From positions 25,316-89,315 of the forward strand of contig JAEWSG010000240.1 in assembly GCA_023398495.1 (NCBI GenBank): a DNA stretch of 64,000 bases, read 5' to 3'. The notes beneath the pieces were generated by a model, which was not told the DNA's origin, did not search any database, and saw only the letters and a list, made by a program, of their open reading frames with translations. The position numbers and the translations under genes are program-made. Shown piece by piece: positions 8,901 to 17,294 of this stretch (position 1 is its first letter; each line of letters opens with the position of its first letter). The DNA comes from Bacillota bacterium. Its GTDB lineage: Bacteria; Bacillota; Clostridia; Acetivibrionales; Acetivibrionaceae.

Positions 8901-9181
8901 ACTATTATTTCCGTTGTTCTTATAATTCTCGGAGCATTTTTTGCTTCTTTTCTACTATCTTTATTTTCATTGGTGTGAATTGCCTGCAAAATTTTCTTTT
9001 CTTCGTTTTCTTCCTTATGCTTGATAACACCAATATGATCATATAAAGCTTCAAGCTCACGCTCTTCCAACAAACTCATATGATTTTTAACGACAATATT
9101 TATTTCCGCCAACTTTTCCATGAGCCTTTTGCTGGTTGTATTCATTTCCTTAGCGAGTTCATATACTCTCATTTTCGTCAA
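5912..9181 (-). CDS. infB: Translation initiation factor IF-2, with an unusually long N/Q/R-rich linker
   Basis: GTPase that places fMet-tRNA on the 30S subunit. Order (numbered from the TTG start): N-terminal IF2_N helical domain (about 4-50); charged segment; low-complexity N/R/Q/P/G region (about 265-387) with repeated PYNQNNRQ/PYNNQN units; second IF2_N (about 515-560); GTPase with GHVDHGKT (600-607), GGITQHIGAY, DTPGHEAF and NKID; then domains II-IV. I prefer TTG at 9181, 6-7 nt after GGGGGTG, or the ATG at 9172; both overlap the end of ylxQ. At about 1089 aa it is well above the roughly 716 aa of B. subtilis IF-2. Confidence 0.96.
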   Translation of the reverse strand: MTKMRVYELAKEMNTTSKRLMEKLAEINIVVKNHMSLLEERELEALYDHIGVIKHKEENEEKKILQAIHTNENKDSRKEAKNAPRIIRTTEIIVDSENEVRSTKSDNNKNSAKRVDNREFSKNKRNDFVKVATSNSGLRPGFVRETKPEFKRPLEVEKKQEVTKIVNTHETIDTHKEVSKEQQKDTVAVQNKETKAPHVGDEPVKGSIARTDSGTDSANVEQTTTTEAVKTEIIPKQEPKLASNAGEAAVNTEETKRPDNVQERRPYNNRENRPSNYNGPRNNGNPNDRFNNRRDNNQPRNPSDAKTGYNRPASGEGNRQPYNQNNRQPYNNQNSRPPYNQNNRQNNQSGPNPNGQNNQYRQGGKPFDKDRDRNFSSNRSGGYNNKPNFASNKPLDIPKVDPAVKKDEVSSQRTEVRREFYNKDSDKDSKRELKKEVPKGNVTKGSVKSNKITKPDKNVFAGKKEVSQVLSDDFILQEFYVDDVKKTKRPRKEAKKEEKYIPPRAVLTSIKVPETITVKELAESLKKAAAEVIKKLMGVGILATLNQELDYDTAAIIADEFGVKAEKEIVVHEEDILFDDEEDEDKSLLVPRPPVVVVMGHVDHGKTSLLDAIKSTHVTDVEAGGITQHIGAYMVKLNNRNITFLDTPGHEAFTAMRARGAQVTDVAILVVAADDGVMPQTIEAINHAKAANVTIIVAINKIDKPGANPDRVKQELTEHGLVSEEWGGETICVEVSAKKRVNIDNLLEMVLLAADMLELKANPNRQAKGTVIEAKLDKDKGPTATILVQRGTLNIGDSIVTGTIVGRIRAMVDDKGHKIKKAGPSTPVEILGLPEVPEAGEIFYAITDEKIAKQLAEKRRLKQREQTLKSSARVSLDDLFNQIKEGKVKDLNIIVKADVQGSVEAVKQSLEKLSNEEVRVKIVHGGVGAITESDVTLAQVSNAIIIGFNVRPATNVTEIAKDAGVDLRLYRIIYNAIEDVQAAMKGMLEPTYKEVVSGHIEVRQIFKVSGIGTIGGGYVIDGKVSRNSDVRLVRDGIVVHEGKLASLKRFKDDVKEVAQGFECGLSIEKFNDLKEGDVVEAFVMEEVKR

Positions 9182-9512
9182 TATTTTCACCCCCGCATCC
9201 ATCATTGACACTACTATCAATCATTTCCATTAACCTTTTTGAAAAGCCTTTATCCAATATCGCTACCACCGACCTTATATTTTTACCTGTAAATTTGCCT
9301 AACAGGTCTTTTTTACCGAATATCCGAATTTCGATGTTCCTGAACATACAAGCATCTTTGAATTTCTTTTTTGTATTTTGTGAAGCATCATCAGCAACAA
9401 CAATTAAGCTGACACCCGGTCCCTTTAATGCTCTCTCACAGGTTTCCTCACCCGATACGAGTTTTCTTGCTTTTGTTGCCAGTCCCAGAAAAGAGTACAC
9501 TTTATCCGTCAT
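9159..9512 (-). CDS. ylxQ: Ribosomal protein L7Ae-family (YlxQ-like) RNA-binding protein
   Basis: 117-residue L7Ae/L30e/S12e-fold protein; the family binds kink-turn RNA. Visible features are FLGLATKARKLVSGEE near the N-terminus and LIVVADDASQNTKKK in the middle, typical of the YlxQ group. ATG at 9512 is chosen because GGAGG lies 6 nt upstream, inside the end of ylxR (11-nt overlap). Its 3' end overlaps infB. This nusA-ylxR-ylxQ-infB order is standard in Firmicutes. The biological role is poorly defined. Confidence 0.9.
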   Translation of the reverse strand: MTDKVYSFLGLATKARKLVSGEETCERALKGPGVSLIVVADDASQNTKKKFKDACMFRNIEIRIFGKKDLLGKFTGKNIRSVVAILDKGFSKRLMEMIDSSVNDGCGGENIDENESI

Positions 9513-9777
9513 TACCTTCCTCCATTTCATTTTCCAAAGTTGAGTATACCTCTGGGCTTATAGGAGTTTCAAAAGCTTTTTCAAAGCGTTTAGCTTTTCT
9601 GGCCTTTTGGAAGCACTCGGTACTTTTACAAATGTACGCTCCTCTTCCAGCTTTTTTTCCGGTAAAATCAACGGATATATCATTTTCCTTATTCCTAACT
9701 ACCCGAATAAGTTCCTTCTTGGGCTTCATCTCCTGACATCCAAGGCACATTCGCATAGGAACCTTCTTCTGCTTCAA
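9502..9777 (-). CDS. ylxR: YlxR (DUF448) RNA-binding protein
   Basis: 91-residue DUF448 protein. It shows the family signature RMCLGCQEMKPKKELIRVVR at residues 9-28, followed by GRGAYIC. It is a small nucleic-acid-binding protein encoded between nusA and infB in most Firmicutes. The start I use is TTG at 9777, with GAGGATG about 12 nt upstream; the internal ATG at residue 8 is the alternative. It overlaps ylxQ by 11 nt, consistent with coupled translation. Confidence 0.92.
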   Translation of the reverse strand: MKQKKVPMRMCLGCQEMKPKKELIRVVRNKENDISVDFTGKKAGRGAYICKSTECFQKARKAKRFEKAFETPISPEVYSTLENEMEEGNDG

Positions 9778-9880
9778 TATAAATCACATCCTCAGTTTCA
9801 AGTTTAAACCAATTCTTTAAGGCCATTTAGCCCCTCTTGATTTTAAGGACATTTGCCTTGCGAATTTCAAGAATTAAAGT

Positions 9881-10996
9881 CTATATATCTTCATCCGGCT
9901 CATCTTCAGAAAATGCCGATTGAAAACTGCCATCAAAGTTAAGAAGCTGCTGCTCAATAGTTGCTCTGAGCTGCGACTCACTCTTTATATCTATTTTCCA
10001 ACCAGTCAGCTTTGCAGCTAATCTGGCATTTTGACCTTCTTTACCAATAGCCAGAGACAATTGAAAGTCAGGGACTGTAACTTTTGCACTTTTCTCTTCC
10101 TCATTAATATCCACTCTTACAACCTTAGCAGGACTTAAACTGCTTGAAATATAGTCATGTGCATTGCTGCTCCACTTGATTATATCAATTTTTTCTCCCC
10201 TAAGCTCATCAACAATTGTCTGAACCCGTGTACCTTTCTGTCCAACACATGCACCCACCGGATCAACATTATCTTCTTTAGAGTATACCGCTATTTTAGT
10301 CCTTGACCCTGGCTCTCTTGAGATACTCTTAATTTCAACAACACCCTCATGTATTTCAGGAACTTCCAGCTCAAAAAGCCTCTTTATCAGCCCTGGGTGT
10401 GTTCTTGAGACCATGATTTGAGGACCTTTTGTAGTCTTTTTCACTTCAATAACGTATACCTTTATTCTGTCATTAAAATTATATTCTTCTCCAGGTATTT
10501 GCTCTGTAGGTGCCAAAACAGCTTCTGTCTTCCCAAGATCAATGATAACGTTCTTCTTTTCAGTCCTCTGAACAATTCCTGTAACTATTTCAGCCTCTTT
10601 ATTGGAAAACTCATCAAAAATTATTCCTCTTTCGGCTTCCCTAAGTCTCTGCACAACTACCTGTTTTGCAGTCTGTGCAGCTATTCTTCCGAACTTCTTA
10701 GGTGTAACCTCTACCTCAGCCATATCCTCTTCGTCAAGTTCCGCATTAATCTTTTTGGCATTTTCAATAGATATATCCATAAACTCATTTTGAGGGTCAC
10801 TTGTAACCCTTTTTAAAGCATATACCTTAAAATCACCTGTTTGCCGATCAATAGACACACGGACATTCTGAGAAGAACCAAAATTTCTCTTATATGCAGA
10901 AATAAGGGCTGCCTCTATAGCCTCAATTATTATATCTTTTTCAATTCCCTTCTCTTTTTCCAACTGTTCTAACGCATGAATCAAATCTGAACTCAT
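9881..10996 (-). CDS. nusA: Transcription termination/antitermination factor NusA
   Basis: RNA-polymerase-associated elongation, pausing and termination factor. The 371-residue product has the N-terminal polymerase-binding domain (about 1-125), an S1 domain (about 130-200, with GIVQRTEKKNVIIDLG), and two KH domains (VGACVGQKGTRVQTI near 245 and LAIGKEGQNARLAAKL near 318). As usual for Firmicutes, it lacks the C-terminal acidic repeats of E. coli NusA. It lies about 50 nt downstream of rimP and precedes ylxR. See the leader hairpin at 11669-11693 for possible autoregulation of this operon. Confidence 0.97.
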   Translation of the reverse strand: MSSDLIHALEQLEKEKGIEKDIIIEAIEAALISAYKRNFGSSQNVRVSIDRQTGDFKVYALKRVTSDPQNEFMDISIENAKKINAELDEEDMAEVEVTPKKFGRIAAQTAKQVVVQRLREAERGIIFDEFSNKEAEIVTGIVQRTEKKNVIIDLGKTEAVLAPTEQIPGEEYNFNDRIKVYVIEVKKTTKGPQIMVSRTHPGLIKRLFELEVPEIHEGVVEIKSISREPGSRTKIAVYSKEDNVDPVGACVGQKGTRVQTIVDELRGEKIDIIKWSSNAHDYISSSLSPAKVVRVDINEEEKSAKVTVPDFQLSLAIGKEGQNARLAAKLTGWKIDIKSESQLRATIEQQLLNFDGSFQSAFSEDEPDEDI

Positions 10997-11049
10997 TTAA
11001 GAACCTCCTATTCTTTTTCTGATTCAAATATCCTTTCAACCCGACGATA

Positions 11050-11514
11050 CTAAAACTTAATAACTCTCCTGACCATCGCTACCGAATCTCTTTCAAATTC
11101 CATATTGCTCTTGCCATCTATTTTAATAGTTATTATATTGTCTATCAAACCAAGCAATTCTCCTTCAAAAATCTTCCTACCATCAATCGGTTTAAACACT
11201 TTTACTTCTACAAGCTCACCTTTAAATCTTTCGAAATCGGAATCCTTCTTAAGAGGCCTATCCAACCCTGGGGAAGATACTTCTAAGAAATAGCTCTGAT
11301 CAATAGGATCTTTTTTATCTAAAATATCGCTAATCTCTTCGCTAACAAGCTTACAATCGTCTATCATAATACCACCAGGTTTATCTATATAAATACGGAG
11401 ATACCAGTTGGTCCCTTCCTTTATAAATTCAACATCTACAAGTTCAAAAGAGTGGCTGGATACTACAGGATCTGCAAATTCAGCAACAATCTCTTCAATT
11501 TTCTTCTTAACCAT
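11050..11514 (-). CDS. rimP: Ribosome maturation factor RimP
   Basis: 154-residue 30S assembly factor with N-terminal alpha/beta and C-terminal Sm-like domains. Characteristic are LRIYIDKPGGIMIDDC, YFLEVSSPGLDRPLKK, and a C-terminal strand pair. ATG at 11514 is preferred (GGAGG 6 nt upstream) over the in-frame ATG at 11520. It is the first gene of the nusA-infB operon and lies about 205 nt after a strong promoter, leaving a long leader with a hairpin. Confidence 0.95.
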   Translation of the reverse strand: MVKKKIEEIVAEFADPVVSSHSFELVDVEFIKEGTNWYLRIYIDKPGGIMIDDCKLVSEEISDILDKKDPIDQSYFLEVSSPGLDRPLKKDSDFERFKGELVEVKVFKPIDGRKIFEGELLGLIDNIITIKIDGKSNMEFERDSVAMVRRVIKF

Positions 11515-11668
11515 AAACATCCTCCATTATTAAGCCAAAGGAACTATTCCCAAACAAGTACACTAAGACAATCAATCCCGTTCAAGCTAAGTACATTAAT
11601 TAAATTCCTCAAAGCAAAATATTTACATGCATCACTGTATGCATAGCTATCAACTTATCAATAATACG

Positions 11669-11693
11669 AAAGAGTGGGTACGACCCACTCTTT
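11669..11693 (-). promoter_or_regulatory. Strong hairpin in the rimP-nusA-infB leader (attenuator candidate)
   Basis: AAAGAGTGGGT (11669-11679) and ACCCACTCTTT (11683-11693) pair perfectly over 11 bp around a 3-nt loop. On the minus strand the 3' arm ends CTCTTT and runs into CGTATTATTG. It lies about 30-50 nt after the predicted transcription start of the operon. An intrinsic-terminator-like structure at this point could serve attenuation; NusA autoregulation of its own leader is known for the E. coli operon. Confidence 0.55.
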
Positions 11694-11727
11694 ACCAGCT
11701 AGTTCCTATACGCATTAATCCAAAAGT

Positions 11728-11756
11728 ATTATAACACTATTATTTGTAATTATCAA
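11728..11756 (-). promoter_or_regulatory. Sigma-A promoter for rimP-nusA-ylxR-ylxQ-infB
   Basis: On the minus strand TTGATA (11756-11751), exactly 17 nt, then TATAAT (11733-11728). This is a near-consensus promoter about 205 nt upstream of rimP. Confidence 0.75.
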
Positions 11757-11803
11757 CATTTTATTAGTTTTTATTAAAAATATTTATTAAATCCTTGGAA
11801 TTA

Positions 11804-11904
11804 TAGATGAAAAACTCTAAAACTAAAATTAATGGACGTTTTTCATCTAAATTAGATAACGTTTAAATGATATATAGATTTAACTTTAGTGAACATTATC
11901 TATA
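11804..11904 (-). repeat. Dispersed two-hairpin repeat, copy 2
   Basis: Close copy of 323-421. First inverted repeat TAGATGAAAAAC (11804-11815) / GTTTTTCATCTA (11838-11849), second at 11853-11862 and about 11892-11901, with one position that is a mismatch on the plus strand but a G-U wobble on the minus strand. It lies in the 3' region of ispG, directly followed by the 43-bp repeat at 11901-11943. The 438-bp gap 11515-11952 also holds the rimP promoter and leader hairpin, and no gene. Confidence 0.85.
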
Positions 11905-11943
11905 TAAATCACAAAAATAATTATACATTGGAAAATTTGAAAT
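11901..11943. repeat. 43-bp dispersed repeat, copy 2
   Basis: Its reverse complement matches 5281-5323 at about 39 of 43 positions. It abuts copy 2 of the two-hairpin element and ends 9 bp from the ispG stop codon. Confidence 0.75.
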
Positions 11944-11952
11944 CTCTCCAAT

Positions 11953-13017
11953 CTACAACTTATGTATTTCCTTTAAAAACTCTTCTACTGCACGCTCCTG
12001 AGGGATTTTTCTTATAATCTCTCCCTTTTTAAAGAGAAGCACCTCACCTTTACCGCCTGCAATACCTATGTCTGCTTCTTTTGCCTCACCAGGACCATTC
12101 ACTGCACATCCCATAACTGCAACTTTTATATCTTTGTCGACCCCGGAAAGCTTCTCTTCAATTTGACCCGCAATACTGATGAGATCAACCTGACACCTTC
12201 CACAAGTAGGACATGATATAAACTCTACTCCACCTTTTTTTATTCCTAATGAATGCAAAATTACGTTCCCAGCCCTTATTTCCTCCACAGGATCACCTGT
12301 CAAAGACACCCTGATGGTATCACCCATACCTTCGGCCAGAAGACATCCCAAACCTACTGATGACTTAATAGTTCCCTTATATACAGTTCCTGCCTCAGTA
12401 ACACCTATATGCATGGGGTAATTAGTTTTTTCAGACATCTTTCGGTAGGCAGCAATTGTCATAGGAACATTTGAAGCTTTTAAGGAAAACACTATGTCGT
12501 AAAAATCCAATTCTTCCAGTATTCTTGCATGACTCAGTGCACTTTCCACCATAGCCTCAGGATTTACACCGCCGTATTTCACCATTACATCCTTCTCTAG
12601 CGAACCGGAATTTACACCTATTCTTATGGGAATATTCCTCTTCTTAGCAACTTCAACCACCATTCTGACTCTATCCTTATCTCCGATATTTCCCGGATTA
12701 AGACGTATTTTATCCGCCCCATTTTTCATACAGGCTATAGCAAGACGGTAATCAAAGTGTATATCTGCTACCAGAGGAATATTAATAGCTTTTTTAATTT
12801 CTTTTACTGCCTCAGCAGCCTCATTGTCAGGTACTGCAATTCTCACAATGCTGCAACCCGCAGCCTCTAATCTCCTTATCTGATCTACAGTAGATAAAAC
12901 ATCCCTGGTATCTGTATTTGTCATTGACTGTACAGTAATCGGAGAATCGCCTCCGATAAAAGTATCTCCAACACGTATTTTTCTAGTTTTTTTTCGTTTT
13001 ATATAATCTCTATCCAT
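11953..13017 (-). CDS. ispG: 4-hydroxy-3-methylbut-2-en-1-yl diphosphate synthase (IspG/GcpE)
   Basis: [4Fe-4S] enzyme of the MEP isoprenoid pathway that reduces MEcPP to HMBPP. Cluster ligands are visible in SCPTCGRCQ and VMGCAVNGPGEA; the N-terminal TIM-barrel begins with GGDSPITVQSMTNTDT. 354 aa is normal for the bacterial two-domain form. ATG at 13017 is chosen (AAGGA 8 nt upstream) rather than the upstream in-frame ATG at 13053, which would overlap rseP. With dxr two genes upstream it forms part of an uppS-cdsA-dxr-rseP-ispG lipid-carrier operon. Confidence 0.97.
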   Translation of the reverse strand: MDRDYIKRKKTRKIRVGDTFIGGDSPITVQSMTNTDTRDVLSTVDQIRRLEAAGCSIVRIAVPDNEAAEAVKEIKKAINIPLVADIHFDYRLAIACMKNGADKIRLNPGNIGDKDRVRMVVEVAKKRNIPIRIGVNSGSLEKDVMVKYGGVNPEAMVESALSHARILEELDFYDIVFSLKASNVPMTIAAYRKMSEKTNYPMHIGVTEAGTVYKGTIKSSVGLGCLLAEGMGDTIRVSLTGDPVEEIRAGNVILHSLGIKKGGVEFISCPTCGRCQVDLISIAGQIEEKLSGVDKDIKVAVMGCAVNGPGEAKEADIGIAGGKGEVLLFKKGEIIRKIPQERAVEEFLKEIHKL

Positions 13018-13052
13018 TTTAAGTTCCTTCAATTTAAAATTATTTAAGAACA

Positions 13053-14345
13053 CTAAAAATTAAACCCGAACAACCTCGCAAAATCATTAATCGATATAAA
13101 TATGGAAAATCCTATCAATATGAAAAAACCAATTGTAGTTATTATAGCTTCTTTTTCTATAGGGATAGGCTTTCTTCTAACCGCCTCAACTGCCAACAAA
13201 ACCAACTTACTTCCGTCAAGAGCCGGAAATGGTATCAGGTTTGTAGCTCCAACAGCCACACTAATAAAAGCTGTGAGTTCTAAAATTTTCATCACTGCAT
13301 CCAACCATGTAGTTGTACTTTGAACAGCATCATTCATAGTGCTTACTATGCCAACGGGCCCCATCATATCGGCAAAGGTAGCTTTGCCTGTAACCAACCA
13401 GGACAGTGTATAGGCTACGTTCCTTGTATTACAGTAAGCAAACAGAACTCCTTGCTTTAATGAAGCTAAAAATCCACCTTTTACATATTCAAAACCCATT
13501 CCGATGAAGTACTGCTCCATAGTTGTGTCTTCCTTTGGTGTTGCCTGCAAAACTACTAACTCTCCACCTCTTTCAACGGTTATCTCCAACTGTTTATCCC
13601 TGTTTTCCTGCAAAATGTTCTTAATATCATCAATACTAGCAACCTCAGTATCGTTTAATTCCAATATTTTGTCTTCTGCTTTCAAACCTGCCAGGTCCCC
13701 AGGACCACCTTTGGTAACATTCCCGACTATATTTGTCTCATCTCCACTCGGAGAAAATCCAAGCATAAATCTTTTTTCCGAGGGTTTAACTTCAGGTTCA
13801 AGGTGAAATTCAAGTATTTCATCTCCCCTCTTAACCTTTACCTCTGTCGGTTCCCCTTTTGATATATATAAGAATTGAAGAAAGTCCATGGGCTGATATA
13901 CACGTTTATTGTCATACTCCACTATTTCATCACCAGTCCTTATACCAGAAGTATAAGCAGGTGAATTATTCACCACCTCACCCACATGCGTTGTCTGAAA
14001 ACCGCTTATTGAGTAAAATATAGTTATAATAACAAGTGCAGAAATAATATTGGCAAGGGGTCCTGCAGCAATTACCGCCGCTCTGACCCAAACGGGTTTT
14101 TTATAAAAAGCGTTTTCACTATCAGACTCTTCGTCTTCACCTTCCATCTTAACATAGGCAAGTATCGGAAAAAGCCTTATTGAGTATGTGGTCTCACCTC
14201 TGGTAATACTAAACAATTTGGGTCCTACGAATAGAGAAAACTCATCAACCCTTATCTTTGAAAGTTTTGCAACAATAAAGTGCCCAAGTTCATGAATAAT
14301 CAAAATAAAGTTGAATGCGAGTATTATCATTAATATTTTCATCAT
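13053..14345 (-). CDS. rseP: Site-2 intramembrane zinc protease RseP/RasP with two PDZ domains
   Basis: Membrane metalloprotease that cleaves transmembrane anchors such as anti-sigma factors and signal-peptide remnants. HELGH at residues 18-22 in the first membrane helix supplies zinc ligands and the catalytic glutamate; the third ligand is in FPALDGSKL near the C-terminus. Two PDZ-like domains are visible (about 120-190 and 200-275), whereas RasP of B. subtilis has one. The other membrane helices lie near 90-112, 345-365 and 395-420. Start ATG at 14345 has AGGAGG 7 nt upstream. Confidence 0.95.
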   Translation of the reverse strand: MMKILMIILAFNFILIIHELGHFIVAKLSKIRVDEFSLFVGPKLFSITRGETTYSIRLFPILAYVKMEGEDEESDSENAFYKKPVWVRAAVIAAGPLANIISALVIITIFYSISGFQTTHVGEVVNNSPAYTSGIRTGDEIVEYDNKRVYQPMDFLQFLYISKGEPTEVKVKRGDEILEFHLEPEVKPSEKRFMLGFSPSGDETNIVGNVTKGGPGDLAGLKAEDKILELNDTEVASIDDIKNILQENRDKQLEITVERGGELVVLQATPKEDTTMEQYFIGMGFEYVKGGFLASLKQGVLFAYCNTRNVAYTLSWLVTGKATFADMMGPVGIVSTMNDAVQSTTTWLDAVMKILELTAFISVAVGATNLIPFPALDGSKLVLLAVEAVRRKPIPIEKEAIITTIGFFILIGFSIFISINDFARLFGFNF

Positions 14346-14472
14346 AGCTAAGCCTCCTAATTTACTTTAAGTATATACTATTCCTCTCAGAAAGTCTGTC
14401 CTTTTGGCAAACTTTTGTTTCAAAAATATTACTTAAAAAACTTTATATATTCAAGTTATTCAATAAATACAC

Positions 14473-15612
14473 TTAAATATTCATATTTCTAACCATTTGT
14501 CTGGCCCATAAATCAGCTTCAACAATATTTTCAAGGGTTGGTTTTTCAATATTGCTATGTATGGCCATTACATTTTCAATTATCTCAGGTATATTTACAA
14601 ATCTGATTCTTTCCTTTAAAAATAAGCCGACCACCTCTTCGTTTGCTGCATTCATAACAGCCGGCATTGTTCCACCTTTCTCCAGAGCTTCAAAAGCTAA
14701 TCTCAGGCATGAAAATGTTTTCATATCCGGTTCCTCAAAGGTTAACTCTCTAGATCTTAACAGGTCCAACCTGGAAAAACTATTTGGTTTTCTGTCCGGA
14801 TATGTAAGTGCAAATTGAATTGGAAGCCGCATATCAGGCAACCCTAACTGAGCTATTATAGAACCGTCAACATACTCTACCATCGAGTGAATTATGCTTT
14901 GTGGGTGTACAATAACTTCTATACGATCAATACCGAATAACCACTTGGCTTCTATTACTTCCAACCCTTTATTCATTAGCGTTGCAGAGTCAATAGTAAT
15001 CTTACTTCCCATGCTCCAGTTCGGGTGTTTGAGTGCATCCGCCAAAGTTACCTTTTCAAGGTCTTGTGACGTCTTTCCCCGAAATGGTCCACCTGAAGCA
15101 GTCAATATTATTTTTGATATATCCACTATATTATTACCCATTAAACTCTGAAATATTGCAGAATGTTCACTATCAACAGGAAGAATATCCACTCCCATTT
15201 TCAATGCTTCACTCATAACAATCTGACCTGCGGTTACAAGGGTTTCCTTGTTTGCCAAAGCAATATTCTTTTTATTCTTTATAGCTTCCATTGTAGGAAT
15301 TAATCCTGCAATACCAACTATGGAAGTAACTACTGTATCAATAGTCTCAATTGAAGCAACCCTCTTAAAACCTTCAACACCGCTGACAACTTCAATTTTA
15401 AGATCTGACATTCTTTGTTCTAGAACTTTTGCCAGCTTTTCATCTCCAACCGCAACAACCTGAGGTAAAAATTCCCTAGCTTGTTCTTCAAGTTTATCTA
15501 TGCTTGTATTAGCAGCCAAACCTTCTACCTTTAGCTTAAGATTTCTTGCCACATCAAGTGATTGGACTCCTATTGACCCTGTTGATCCCAATATGGAAAT
15601 TGATTTAGTCAT
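14473..15612 (-). CDS. dxr: 1-deoxy-D-xylulose 5-phosphate reductoisomerase
   Basis: Second enzyme of the MEP pathway (DXP to MEP, NADPH-dependent). The N-terminal Rossmann motif GSTGSIG is at residues 9-15; ANKETLVTAG and VDSEHSAIFQSL carry metal and substrate residues, and SATLMNKGLEVIEA is the C-terminal signature. 379 aa is normal. ATG at 15612 has GGAG 8 nt upstream. It lies between cdsA and rseP. Confidence 0.97.
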   Translation of the reverse strand: MTKSISILGSTGSIGVQSLDVARNLKLKVEGLAANTSIDKLEEQAREFLPQVVAVGDEKLAKVLEQRMSDLKIEVVSGVEGFKRVASIETIDTVVTSIVGIAGLIPTMEAIKNKKNIALANKETLVTAGQIVMSEALKMGVDILPVDSEHSAIFQSLMGNNIVDISKIILTASGGPFRGKTSQDLEKVTLADALKHPNWSMGSKITIDSATLMNKGLEVIEAKWLFGIDRIEVIVHPQSIIHSMVEYVDGSIIAQLGLPDMRLPIQFALTYPDRKPNSFSRLDLLRSRELTFEEPDMKTFSCLRLAFEALEKGGTMPAVMNAANEEVVGLFLKERIRFVNIPEIIENVMAIHSNIEKPTLENIVEADLWARQMVRNMNI

Positions 15613-15624
15613 TTGCTTTTCTCC

Positions 15625-16467
15625 TTAAAATAACAATATTGACAGGTAGAAGTATACTACAGGAGCTGTAAACAATATACTGTCAAATCTGTCAAGTACC
15701 CCACCGTGACCCGGCATAATATTGCCATAGTCTTTTATCTTAACATACCTCTTGATTGCAGATGCGGACCAGTCTCCAATCTGGGAAATAATACCACATA
15801 TGATTCCCAGGATTATAAAATGATACAATGGAATTACATTTTCCGGATTGTTATAGTTCAGATATGCCCCATATATCCCCATAATAACAGCACAACCGAC
15901 TACTCCGCCAATAGAACCCTCTACAGTTTTCTTAGGGCTTATCTCGGGCAAAAGTTTATGTTTCCCAAATAAATACCCGGAAAAATAGGCAAAAGTATCT
16001 GTTGCAAACGCACCTATAAAAATGAGCCAAACATAATAAAAACCATTACTCATATTTCTTATCGATATAACAAAACTAAACAAAAACACTATGTAAAGAA
16101 TTCCAAATACTGTAGCAGATAAATCCATTATATTAAATTTATTATGTAAAAATATAATATAACAAAATAGAATCAGCAACGCTGAAAAAACACCCAGAAG
16201 AACTGATCTGAAGGAGCATAGAAACTCAATATTCACACCATATTTGTTCAAAGGCCACCTTGAACAAATCAGAAACATATATACTGAAGCCATATAGCCA
16301 ACAAATCTAACAGGCTTAAATCCAATATTTGACACAGCACTATAAAATTCGTTCAAAGCCAATATAGACAATAAAAAGATGAACATACCGAGTACAATCT
16401 GCCCAGACCAAACTACAAAAAAAAGAAATATTGTTCCCGCAATGCCACTAACTACTCTGATTTTCAA
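15625..16467 (-). CDS. cdsA: Phosphatidate cytidylyltransferase
   Basis: Integral membrane enzyme making CDP-diacylglycerol, the precursor of anionic phospholipids. 280 residues with about 7-8 hydrophobic segments. The C-terminal CDP-alcohol signature reads KDYGNIMPGHGGVLDRFDS at about 240-258, with conserved D and H residues. SPKKTVEGSIGG in the middle is also family-typical. It starts 2 nt after uppS, so it is translationally adjacent, and is followed by dxr. Confidence 0.96.
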   Translation of the reverse strand: MKIRVVSGIAGTIFLFFVVWSGQIVLGMFIFLLSILALNEFYSAVSNIGFKPVRFVGYMASVYMFLICSRWPLNKYGVNIEFLCSFRSVLLGVFSALLILFCYIIFLHNKFNIMDLSATVFGILYIVFLFSFVISIRNMSNGFYYVWLIFIGAFATDTFAYFSGYLFGKHKLLPEISPKKTVEGSIGGVVGCAVIMGIYGAYLNYNNPENVIPLYHFIILGIICGIISQIGDWSASAIKRYVKIKDYGNIMPGHGGVLDRFDSILFTAPVVYFYLSILLF

Positions 16468-16469
16468 TT

Positions 16470-17234
16470 TTATACTCCTCCAAACCTACGGTTTCTATAC
16501 TGATATTCTCTAATTGCTTCTATAATATGTTCTTTCCTAAAATCCGGCCATAATACATCGGTATACCAAAATTCAGTATAGGCCGACTGCCATATAAGAA
16601 AGTTACTTATTCTCTTCTCTCCACCCGGACGTATCAACAAGTCAGGGTCAGGTGTGTCTTTAGTATATAGTCTTTTTGAAATCATTTCCTCATCTATGAT
16701 GTCATACCTGATCTTCCCTTCAGCAACTTCTTTTGCCAACTCTTTCACTGCATACACTATTTCATCCTTGCCCCCATAATTTATAGCAATGTTTAAAGTC
16801 AGCCCTGAATTGTTTTCAGTAAGCTTTGTAACTCTGACTATCTGTTCCTGTATCTCCTTGCTAAGGATACTTGTATCTCCTATAGTCCTTATCCTCACAC
16901 TTCTTCCATCAATATGTTTCTCTGCATTTTTTAAATAATCCAGTAAAAGATCCATCAATGTATCAACTTCATTCTTAGGCCTTTTCCAGTTCTCTGTAGA
17001 AAAAGCGTATACAGTCAAGAACTTTATTCCTATATCCCCACAAAAATGAGCAATTTTATCCAAATTATTAGAACCTTCCTTGTGTCCTACTGATCTGGGC
17101 ATTTTCCTTTTCTTTGCCCAACGCCCGTTTCCATCCATAATTATAGCTATATGAGCAGGTAAATTGTCATAATCAATTTCAAAATTTATATTCTCTAAAT
17201 CTCGGTTCTTAAAAAAACTCTTAAAAAAAGACAT
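16470..17234 (-). CDS. uppS: Undecaprenyl diphosphate synthase (cis-prenyltransferase)
   Basis: Makes the C55 lipid carrier for peptidoglycan from IPP and FPP. IIMDGNGRWA at residues 31-40 holds the catalytic aspartate (D34), TVYAFSTENWKRP follows, and DLLIRPGGEKRISNFL is the C-terminal signature. 254 aa is usual. It is the first gene of the uppS-cdsA-dxr-rseP-ispG unit, with a promoter candidate at 17386-17414 and a copy of the two-hairpin repeat in its leader. Confidence 0.97.
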   Translation of the reverse strand: MSFFKSFFKNRDLENINFEIDYDNLPAHIAIIMDGNGRWAKKRKMPRSVGHKEGSNNLDKIAHFCGDIGIKFLTVYAFSTENWKRPKNEVDTLMDLLLDYLKNAEKHIDGRSVRIRTIGDTSILSKEIQEQIVRVTKLTENNSGLTLNIAINYGGKDEIVYAVKELAKEVAEGKIRYDIIDEEMISKRLYTKDTPDPDLLIRPGGEKRISNFLIWQSAYTEFWYTDVLWPDFRKEHIIEAIREYQYRNRRFGGV

Positions 17235-17294
17235 CCTAACCTCCTGGTACTCCTAAAGCTAACTTCTGTAAGTCCTGGTAAAATCGCCAACATA

